Shown here: one piece after another, positions 35,493 to 46,000 of the stretch
Numbering within the stretch: the first letter of the stretch is position 1
Layout: every line of letters begins with the position of its first letter
NCBI GenBank assembly: GCA_905250125.1
Contig: CAJNOL010000504.1
Location: 1-64,000, forward strand
Reading direction: 5' to 3'
DNA from: Rotaria sordida
Taxonomy: Eukaryota > Rotifera > Eurotatoria > Philodinida > Philodinidae
Length of the DNA stretch: 64,000 nt
The notes under the pieces: generated by a model
Database searches by the model: none
The model's input: the letters and a program-made list of their open reading frames with translations, nothing else
Told to the model about the DNA's origin: nothing
Position numbers and translations under genes: made by a program

Positions 35493-36572
35493 ATGGGAGA
35501 AAACTCAATTAATAATGGAAGTCCAAGTCAATTCTATTTTGCTTGTCGTAATAATGATATTGAGACAGTACGTCGTCTGTTAGATGAATATCCATTAGAA
35601 GATTTAGATAAAATGGAATCTAATGGAAGTACTGCTTTACATGCCGCTTGTTTTTATAAGAATATTGACATTGTTAAATTATTACTTGATAGAGGTTTTA
35701 CTCGACGTGTTATAAATAAATATAATTATAAACCACTTGATGAGTGTGAAAGTGAAGAAATTCGACAATTATTTATACGTCCTAAAGTATCGAATCGATT
35801 TGGAGGAGATGTATCATATGAACAAGAAAAACTTACATGGATTATTATTAATAAAAATGAACAAAATATTATTCATGATCGTGTATTAGATACATATAAT
35901 GGTAATCGTTTAGAATATAAACTATTTCATGGTGATAAAATTCTTCAACAATTAGATAATAATATGTCTAAACTTGATGTTATTCGACGTCTTTTTCATC
36001 GTGCTATAAATGAAAAAGATTGTACTCGTTTAATTCAAGCCTATACAACGGATACAGATTTTTCTAATCAAATAAATAATTATTTAATAAGACAAAGTGA
36101 AGAAATAACAAATGATAGTTGTACTCAAGTAAATGTTATATCAGAATTTATTGATACAATTTTTTTTAATCATCAATTACATGAACAATATCAATTTCAA
36201 GGAATATGTTATCGTAGTATAAAAATAAAATCTGATAATGATCTTAATATTTATCGTATTGGTACAAAATTAATAAATCGAACATTTATTTCAGCAACAA
36301 AAGATCGACAATTTGCTGAAAAATATGTTGCAGATCGTAATGCAGAAAAAAAATATGCCGCTATTATTTCATTTGAAATTCGTCAATTTAATACAGCATT
36401 AGATATTGAAAATTTATCAGAATTTCCAAATGAAAAAGAAATATTAATTATGAATAAAAGAATATTTAAAGTAATACGTATTAAAATGAAAAATAGTTTT
36501 GATGTTGAAATTGAATTACGTGAATCAAAATCAACACGAGTAAATCAAAAAGAAATATCAAATGGTTATTGA
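35493..36572 (+). CDS. Ankyrin-repeat plus ADP-ribosyltransferase (ART) protein
   Basis: A single-exon frame of 359 residues. Residues about 10-90 form ankyrin repeats (FYFACRNNDIETVRRLL; GSTALHAACFYKNIDIVKLLL). Residues about 160-340 look like an arginine-specific mono-ADP-ribosyltransferase domain of the R-S-ExE class. Candidate catalytic residues are Arg241 (GICYRS), Ser267 (TFISAT) and Glu314/Glu316 (NEKE). Such enzymes transfer ADP-ribose from NAD+ to protein arginine; the second Glu is catalytic in known members. There is no signal peptide or GPI-type tail, so the protein should be intracellular, unlike vertebrate ecto-ARTs. Ankyrin repeats probably select the target. ART-domain genes are abundant in bdelloid rotifer genomes as I recall, and lack of introns may reflect retroposition or foreign origin. 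Activity is not proven. Confidence 0.8.
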   Translation: MGENSINNGSPSQFYFACRNNDIETVRRLLDEYPLEDLDKMESNGSTALHAACFYKNIDIVKLLLDRGFTRRVINKYNYKPLDECESEEIRQLFIRPKVSNRFGGDVSYEQEKLTWIIINKNEQNIIHDRVLDTYNGNRLEYKLFHGDKILQQLDNNMSKLDVIRRLFHRAINEKDCTRLIQAYTTDTDFSNQINNYLIRQSEEITNDSCTQVNVISEFIDTIFFNHQLHEQYQFQGICYRSIKIKSDNDLNIYRIGTKLINRTFISATKDRQFAEKYVADRNAEKKYAAIISFEIRQFNTALDIENLSEFPNEKEILIMNKRIFKVIRIKMKNSFDVEIELRESKSTRVNQKEISNGY

Positions 36573-37684
36573 GAACTATTTCATTGGAATTATTCGTATT
36601 TTTATTTTTGTATTTATCACAACAATAAATTTACATATGTATGATAAACTCGATTTGTTGTAAAAAAAAAAAAAGAAAGAAATTTAAAATAAAATCTCCT
36701 ATGTAGATCTTCAAAAGATTCTAAGAAATGTATGTGTTATTAAATTATTGATAATGAGCGTTTTAATTTTAAATATAATAATTAAAGAACGAAAAATGAT
36801 AAGTTCTTGTTGTTAGAAGTTATTCAAATAAATATATTTTGTGTTCATTTAGATTTTGTAAATTATCATAATTAAACAATTACTTAGATCAATGATTTTG
36901 GCGTCTAGATTCATGAATTTCCGACAGGTTCCTACCGAAAAGATGTCATTTCTGACTCGAAAACATGAAAAATTGGTTGGTGCTTGGAAACAAGAATCTA
37001 GTAATTGGATCCAGTAGATGGATTTTTCTAGTTCAGGTTTAAACTGATCATAAACAAGCAGAGCTAATCACCCAATTTCTGCTTCCAAATTCCTATTATT
37101 TTGCGGCCGAAATCAGCTCGTATTTTTTGCCATGGATAGATATAGATATAAGAGAACTTATGAGAAGATTTTGTACATGATTAAGATAAACAAACATTCG
37201 TTGTAAGACTTTCTTGAAATCATGCAACATATTATTATCTTATTCGAGTAAAGAATTTTATCTTATAGTATAATATATCATGTTACAATCCACATACACA
37301 TATATGTTTTATGTCTCATTCTTATGTTTGCATAGTAAATTAGAGTTTGGCTTTGCAAAATATTTTTATTTATTTATTTTGCTGTTGTTGTTATTGTTGT
37401 ATTCAAGAAAGAGAAAAGAAAGATTTACATAAATAGGCATAATTTGTATCTCGTCGATTCCAGTAAAGCAAAAAAAAAAAAATACGTAATATTTTACATA
37501 GTATTGATATGTATCTTTTTTGGTATACAATGAATTCAAAAGAATGTTGAATAATTAAATGTATTATTTTATTTCTATTAATCATCGCGTGCAAAAGATA
37601 AAATAATAATAAAATCACAAAGAAAAAAAAATTACTATCACTTTATAAAGTTCAAATCATTGAAAAAATATGAATTAAATGTAA
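36573..37684. other. Intergenic stretch
   Basis: AT-rich, with no supported gene. It should contain the convergent 3' ends of the ankyrin-ART gene and the CRYL1 fusion gene. AATAAA-type polyadenylation signals occur on both strands, too many to choose between. Confidence 0.5.
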
Positions 37685-39909
37685 TTATATAACAGGATCA
37701 ACAATAATAGCTTCCTTACATAGAATAAAATAACCATGATAATGTATTTGTTTTGGTGTTATATCAAAATGATAATGTCCAGCTTCTCCATGATCACTAA
37801 AAAAATGTGAATGTTCTAAACGAAAACCAGCATTATTGATATCTTCAGTTAATAAAACAGATAAACAATTCAATGGTGCATGCATATCATAAAATTTTAA
37901 CCATTGATCAACTTGTTCTTTTCTTATTAAATCTTCATTAACAAATTCTGGCATAACATGAGCTTTAATTATACCTTGTTCAATACGAAATATTCCTCCA
38001 AGAGCCATTGGTTGTTGTTGAGAATATTGTTTTAAACTACGTCTTATAATTGAAATAAAATTATTTTCTTCTTCATCTTCATCAGATAAACGTTCTTGAA
38101 CATCAATTTCAAATAAAATTGTTGATTTCGTATGATCAATTGATGATATCATTATATGTTGAAATGGACCACATGTTTTTATTTGATATAAATTTTGATA
38201 TGGTTGTTCTTCTTTTGTTACTAATGAACTATATGAACGTTGATTAATAATTTTATTATATTGATCAAAAGTCATATTGACTACAAGTTCACCATTACAA
38301 CCAAGATAAATTCCGTCAGCAGCACCAGGTCCAATAACAAGTGTTTGTTCATTTTTAATATGTAATTGATCAAGTACACTTGAAATATCAAAACGTATTG
38401 AATGACCTTGTTTTAATTCAACATTTTTTGCACCACCTATTCATTCATATATGATGATTATATCAATTAATGTATGTACAGTAAAATCTCTCATAGTGAA
38501 CATCGTCATATAGTTCTATAGTGAATATTTTTTAAAAATTTCAAAGGATATTCACTTTAGAGAGATTATACTATATTTTAAATATAAAAATTTACCTAAT
38601 TGACAAAAAATTCCATTTGTTCCAAGGTTTATTCCAGCTAAATTCCATGGTTCAGCAGAAAGATCGATTGTATTTGCTTCATTATTTGGTACTAATCTTA
38701 TTTTAACATGTTTATAAACTTGTTTTAATTCATTTTCTATTGCTTGAATCATTGATTGTCCTTGATCTGTTGGTATAAATAATGGATAACGTAGAATACG
38801 ATAATCACGATCAACATATGTTTGTTTATGTTTAGCTAAATCTAATAAACGTTGATCACGCCATAATTTTTTATCATTTAAACCAATTCCATTTTCACCT
38901 ACAGGATATTTTGAACGAAAATATTTATCAACGTTTTCAATAGTTTCTTGTGTCCAATTTGATGGAAAATTCATATCAGTTAAAACACGTTGCATTGTTG
39001 AACCATATCGATTAAAATCTATTTATTTAAAAAGCAAAAAGAAAATATATTAATATCTTTTTTTCGAATTAAATAAAAACAGAAAAAAAAGAATACTTTA
39101 CAATCAATAATTCCTTTTGGTGCATTCAAATCAATTGTTTGAAATGGTCCCATAAATGACCATCGACATGCTAATCCATGTGTAATTGCTCGATCAACAT
39201 CGTCAGGTTCAGCAATTCCATCTTGAACTAATTGAAGAGCTGATGAAAGAATAGCATATTGAAGACGATTAACAATAAAACCATCAACTTCTTTATTCAA
39301 TCGAATAGGTTCCATACCAATTGAACGATATCGTTCAATAGCTAAATCAATAAAAACTTTATCTGTCCATGGTGCACCAACTATTTCAACAAGTGGAATT
39401 GTTGTTGGTGGATTTATTGGATGTCTAAATAAAAAATATTAATGAATAGAAATTTTCTTTTTCCAATAATATTAATAACTAACATACGCAACAATACAAC
39501 GATTTCTTGTTTTCATTTGTTCAGTAAATTTTGATGGCATAATACATGATGATGAACTTGCAAATAAAGCATTTGATGGAATAATTTCATCAAGTAATAA
39601 ATAAAGTTTTGTTTTCATTTCAACATCTTCAGGTATACATTCTTGAACATGATCAATACCTTGTTGAAATAATTCGTTTAATTTTTCTAAAGTTTCAATT
39701 GTTTGAACACGTTTTAAAATATCATCTGGTGTTTGATTAAATAATAAATTAAAACGATCAAGTTGTTCAAGTTGTAGACGAATTTCAACAAGAGCTAAAT
39801 CAAGCATAGATGGAACAGTATCAAATAGATAAACTTCATATTTTGCTCGAGCAAATATTACACTCCAACATCGACCAATAAGACCCGAACCAATAATTAC
39901 TACACGCAT
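37685..39909 (-). CDS. L-gulonate 3-dehydrogenase (CRYL1) fused to C11orf54-type DUF1907 zinc protein
   Basis: Four exons (39909-39488, 39424-39102, 39018-38596, 38436-37685) give 639 residues. Residues 1 to about 320 are CRYL1/lambda-crystallin: Rossmann GSGLIGRCW at about 6-14, SSSSCIMPS, the 3-hydroxyacyl-CoA dehydrogenase-type HPINPP, KEVDGFIVNRLQYAI, and a C-terminal WRDQRLLDLAKHKQ. This enzyme oxidises L-gulonate to 3-dehydro-L-gulonate with NAD+ in the cytosolic uronate pathway. The rest is a near full-length C11orf54 homolog: RYPLFIPT start, GPGAADGIYLG, PMALGGIF, KAHVMPEF, WLKFYDMHAPL, and the histidine cluster LEHSHFFSDHGEAGHYHFD that binds zinc in the human protein. The CRYL1 end and the DUF1907 start share exon 3 with no stop between them, so the fusion is direct. 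The start ATG is 2 bases after a TGTAG acceptor-like site and 106 bases after the UNC79 stop. Confidence 0.92.
38479..38573. mobile_element. Pogo/Tigger-like mini element (95 bp) in the fusion gene intron
   Basis: The intron 38437-38595 is largely an inverted repeat: CAGTAAAATCTCTCATAGTG at the left is matched by TAGTATAATCTCTCTAAAGTG read from the right. TA dinucleotides flank both ends (38477-38478, 38574-38575). CAGTA-type termini with TA duplication are typical of pogo/Tigger MITEs. The insertion appears to have created most of the intron's length or filled an existing intron. Confidence 0.65.
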
Positions 39910-40015
39910 ATCTACATTTACAAAAAAAAACAAACAAACGAACAATGAAATTTACATAAATAAACTACTCTATCAATATTTATTAATAGAAATATACACA
40001 AATACATATACAATA

Positions 40016-43000
40016 TTATAAACTATAAAATTGTGCAGCATGACTCGATTGTGTTTCAATTTGTCCGATTTTAAATTGTAAACGATTAAGCCATTTGAGT
40101 AAAATAGCTAGAAAAGTTTTTTATTATACATAAATCATTTATAGTAAAATTCTAAACATTTTGTTTTTTTGTATACATACCATACATAAATCGTAAATCA
40201 CCTTGTGTTTCGGATGATGGTTGATGATTTAAACATGTTTGAAGACGAACTTGAACATGAGCTGGCAATTGACTTTGATGTGTATATAAAACAGGTACCC
40301 ACATAGCAAATAACTATTGAAATAAAAAAAAAACAAAGAAATTATTTTATTAACTATTAAAATAACATACATTAGCTAATACAATTGAATTTATTTCTTG
40401 TAATGCTTCAATTAAACTTAAAAAATGTAAATTAACCATTTCTGCAAGCTAAAAATATATAAATCAAAACAAAAAAACAACAGCAATTTTTGAATATGAA
40501 AACAAAACAAATGACGGTGAATATAAATAAAGCTTAATAAATTAGCACATGTGTAAATGTATGACATCAAAAATACCTCACGATGTTTGTTAGGACTTTC
40601 TTTATCCTGAAATTTATTATTGATTTTACATTTTCATTGGTTTTGTTTTGTTCTTATGAATTTCTTTTTTTTGTTTTTTTATTTTTATTAAAAGAAAAAA
40701 AGAAGAATAAATCTATACATACCACTTTCGAATGTGACAATAAATGAAGTATACCCGGTGTAATTCGAGCCCAAAAATCCATTATAGATACAAGTGCTTC
40801 TGGATCATGTCCTCGATTAACTTGTTCACAATACATTGTCCATAACTTAAGTATAGAAAAGAAAATCAAAAAATCAAAAAAAATAAATTTAATATTTTTA
40901 CTTGACAAAGTATAAAGGAATGAAAAAGTGATGACATATGTATAACAGATGTTTTTGATTGATCAGCAAAACCAGTTAAAATATATAAAATATAATCAGC
41001 TATTGATTGACTTGCATCAACCGGTATTGGATGACATATTATTGTTCCTTCATTTCGTGTTATAGCTGCATGTGTTAATGAACCGATCATTAACCATGAA
41101 AGAAATCGTATACGATCAATACAATCAACAAAATCTTTTGCTCTAAACAATAATAACAACAAAAAAAATGCTTTTTTTCTATTTCTATAATAATAATACA
41201 AACCCTTGTTGTACAGAAGTAGGGGGATTATAAAGCCATGGAAGAAAACGTACAATAGCTTTTGAATCTCTTTGTCCACCTTTTGTAAATTCTAAAGCAA
41301 GATATTGTGCAAGACCAGCTTTTAATTGTCCACCTAATGTATCTTCAGTTAAATTTGATAATTGTTGTTTTTCACTTTTTTCTTTCATTGTACTCTATTG
41401 AAATAACAAAATAAGAATGAATTGGTTTTTTTTTTTTTATAAATTTTTTTTTGTGGTTCTTCTAACTTTTATTTTTGTTATTGTATGAATATCAGCAATA
41501 AATGCAACTGTTTCATTAAGATAATGTTTCATACATTCAGCTCCATTTGTTGTTACCTAATTTATAGATAAAAAAAAAAGATTTATGTAGCACAATTCTA
41601 TTCAGTAGAAATAAGAAAAAAAAAATTGAACATCACAGCACTAAGATCACAAACGCACAACATTATGAGGATCATATGCACGAACGTCATCGCTGACAAT
41701 TGCTGATGCATGAATTGTACCACCAGCATCAAGTAAAATTAACTAAAAAAATTTATTTTGAAAAAAAAAAAAGAATAAAAACAAGAAATGAATGTTTACT
41801 TGAATCATGAGAAGTAAATTTCTATCTGGACATGGATATCGATGAAGCATAGCTTCAACAAGAACATTTACAATACATCTTGGTAATAAAAATTTTTCTC
41901 GATCCTATTTTAGAAAAGGAAAATTTAAAATTATTTTGAAAAAAAAAAGAGGTTTTTTTTCTTTTTAAATTTTTTACTCGTGTAAATGTTCGATTACTTA
42001 ATGAACATAATTCAATAATATGTTCTAATTGAAATGTTCCATTTTGTAAAATAAATGTTAATAATTTTGAAAATGGATCAAGAACAAGTCGAACATTTGC
42101 TATATATGGTACTTTAAGTATATTCATCATAATACGAAGTATTGGTGTTAAATCATAATTAACTGGTGTACTTGATTTAATTGTTGTATAAACACGTGTT
42201 AATTTATCAAATAAAAAATCAAATTCAAGAAATACACTTGTCCATAATTGAATTGGTGAATCAATTGGAATATATTCCATAAATTGTGCGATATTACTAA
42301 GTAATGTTGTACAAATATCAAGAGAAAGACTTTTTTGTTTATTCATATCCTAGTCAAAAATAGAAAAAAAAATATATTTAAATTTCATTTCGAAATAATA
42401 TATTCACATAGGAGCAGGGTTGCCAGATTGAAAATTAAAAAATCAGAAAATTTTTTCTTAAAATCGGAAAAATGTCCGAATTTTTATTCTCAAAATCGGA
42501 AAAAAATCGGAAAGTATTTGTTTTTAATGCTCAAGTAGCTAGTCTGTTTTTTCCAATCGGACAATATCTTTTATCTTGCTTCTGTTAATTTTTCGATGCA
42601 ATGTCTTAGAAGATATTCCATAAAGAATTAAAGAAAATATAAATTTACATACACAATTTACTGATTATTAAGAAATCCACATAGTTATTTAAGCAGGGTC
42701 ACATTGTTTTTTTTCAAAAATCTTATAGACAACTTGACAGAAGAAAAGAATCAACATTGAAAATTCATACACACATGCATTTCACAAAACTTGTGCAAAA
42801 GAAACAAAGATTTATTCTTTATAACGTCCGTTTTTGTTCATACTTCTTTATTAGCTTGAATGTTCTTCAAAACACAAGGTTGAGGTAACAGATATTCATA
42901 AAAATCTCCACAGGAGTAAACAGAACTCATTCTGATTTTCGATTCGGCAAGAGTCAATTGAGTACCCGACATGACCCAAGCAGACAAACTTTTCGAAAAG

Positions 43001-46000
43001 TGTGTTTAAACGCACAAACGGGAACTGCGATTGTAAGTCATTAACACTCGTTTAAAAACTGCACGAAAACGCGTTTGTTGGCGTTTTTGTAACTTTTTGG
43101 GCGTCAAAATGGCGAAAATTTCAGTTTTTGAACGTTAAAACGCCTTGTTTTTAAATTCTAGAATAATAGCGCATTTTAACGCTCAAAAACTGGAGTTTTC
43201 GCCGTTATGACGTCCAAAAAGTTACAAAAAACGCCAATAAACGCGTTTTCGTGCATTTTTTAATGAGCGTTAATGACCTATAATCGCGGTTCCCGATTGT
43301 GCGTTAAAACGCGTTTTTCAAAAAGTTGGTCTGCTTGGGGATCGGATTAGTATTATTATGTTTACAATGAAACAAAAAAACTTTAAAAGGAAGATATTAT
43401 TAATTATTAGTATAGTAAACGAATAGAGACAATTAGTTCATCGCGACAGAAAACTAAATCTTTGTTGTCTGTAAAATATCCTCATTTTTTTAAGGATGAG
43501 TTTTCAGAGCACTGAAGTGTGGTTTGTTGAGTTCATGAGGCTGCAGCACCGAATAATTACAACGAAATAGATCACAATGTATGTGCAGTAGCGAGACATC
43601 GTTAAATTATTCTTGAATATTCTAAGAACTTGAATTTAGGAAAAAAATTAAAAAACCAGAGAAAAATTAGAAAATCGGAAGGTGATCGGAAAAATGTGCT
43701 AAAATCGGAGAACATCGGAACGTCGGAAAGTAGTCGGAAAATGTTTCAAAAATCGGAATTTTTCCTGCCAAATCGGAAGATCTGGCAACCCTGCATAGGA
43801 GTGTCTCAAGCAGGGAGAAGCGTCGCGTCCGAGTCTCAGCGCTAGTCGTTGAATATAAAAAGCCGAAAAAAAAGTATCTTGTATCTTTTAGGCAAGTATT
43901 CAATTCCGATAAGAAAATTTCATTGAGAGTATCAAAGTACAGTTCAACTAGATCTGGGCCCAAAAAAAGCCTGGACACAACGGGCTCTAGTCGGGAGGTC
44001 AATCCTCTTCCAATCTTGAGAAATTCTCATTTTCATACTCATCAATTCTTAAAAAAAAAACGCTCGATCCCCTTCCCCGTCTAGCCTTGGCGAGCTCAGA
44101 ACGTCTCTATGTTCACATATCAGAAAGATAGAGATGTCAGAGATGTGATAGGAAATTTTCGAAAACACAAAAAAAAAAAAATTTACATTCAGAAGCCATT
44201 TAAGTGCAATAATGGAATTAAACTCTGGAAAATCATTCAATGATAATGCTATTGTATGTAACAATTTATCATCTAGAAGAAAAAAAAAAAAAAACATTTT
44301 CTCAACCGAAATTTTATTTCTATATAGAAAATAAACCTCGAAAATTTTGTTGAAAAAATTGATAACAAATATTATTTGCAGCTAATTGTTGAAATGTACA
44401 ACGAATAAATTGTTGTGCAATACTTCTTGAATTAGCTGGTGCAACAACAGTTGAATTTTCTTGCCATGTATATATATGAGATGCAGCAACTCTTCCAATT
44501 GTTTCAATCATATCCATAAGTAATGGTGCTGCTATAGCTGGTTCACGATGAACAAGTGCTCCACATACAATTGTACAATAACCAATACATTCTTCATTAT
44601 AATATTCAATAGGTTGTCCACATTTATCACATTTAGGTACAGTTATTAATTGATTATGTAAATCTGTATCAGCATATGGATTATCTAATTCATCATTTGT
44701 TGCTGTTGCTGATCGTTTAGCATTTGATGATGTTATACCAACAGTTTTCAATTGACCTTGTGATGATGATGTACGTGTTGGACGACTAAATAGATATACA
44801 AAATTAATAAATAATATAAATAAAAAAAAATGATAATAATTATATTAACCTTAATGTCGGTGATCGAACATTTGAATCATCTTTATATTTAGCTTTTTTA
44901 CCATGATAACTTGGTTTTAATTTTCCACCAGTTGCTGTACCACCTAGACTAGCTAATGTTGATGATGATAATGATGTTATTTTAGGAGTTTTTGGAGGAC
45001 TTTCTTCTGTAAATAAAAAAAAACATAAATCAATAATTTATGAATTTTGTTTTTTTTATTCTTAATTCAAAATTAACCTTTAATTCCACCAGTACCAGGT
45101 TTAAGTAAAACAGTTTCAAGTTTACCACGTTCAGCTGAATAAATAACACGTGAAAGTTCTTTGACTCCTATGAAATATTTATTTTTATCAAATTTATTTT
45201 TTTTTTAATCTAATTTCATATAAATAAATTCTTACCTTTAATACCTTTCACATCAAGTTCAGTTAATTTTTCTGCTGGAACCATTGATGATAATGATGTT
45301 GTTATTCCAGCTGATGCATTTGGATTAGTACCAGTTGTACTTGTTGTTGCACTACTAGTAAAAAGACTTTTTAAAAATTCTGTATATGATCGACCACTTG
45401 AAGTAATTTGATCATCTGTTTGTCTTATTGTTAATGGTTCATCAAAACATTCTATTTCAGGTTTATATAATCTATTTTAAATTAAGTTTAAAAAAAAATG
45501 TTTTTTTATTATTCTAAATCTTAAATTTTGAATGTTTTACTTTGGTTTAACTTTTTTTGGTGGTGATAATAATCTAAAACGTTTATGTTCAGCAATACTT
45601 GCTGATTCAGATTGTGTATCACCTTCTAAATCATATCGAATACCTAATTCATTTAATTCTACTTCACGTATATCATCAAATGGTCGTGATGATCCTAAAA
45701 TTAAATTGAATAAAAAATAAATAAATTTATTTTTTTTCTAAATTAATTTATCAAACAAAAAACAATTGTTACCTCTTCTTGATCCAGCTACTTTCGGTGT
45801 AAGTCTTCCACTATGACCACCAGCAGCTGTACCAAATGATGGTGTTTCACATTGATGATAATGACTAAGAATTGTATTCATTGCAATACGAGTTAAATGT
45901 TGAATTGTTATAGCATATGATGTATATTGATACTAAATTTTGAAAATAATAATTATTTTATTTTTGTTTTGTAAAATAAAACAAAAAAGAATATTTTTAC

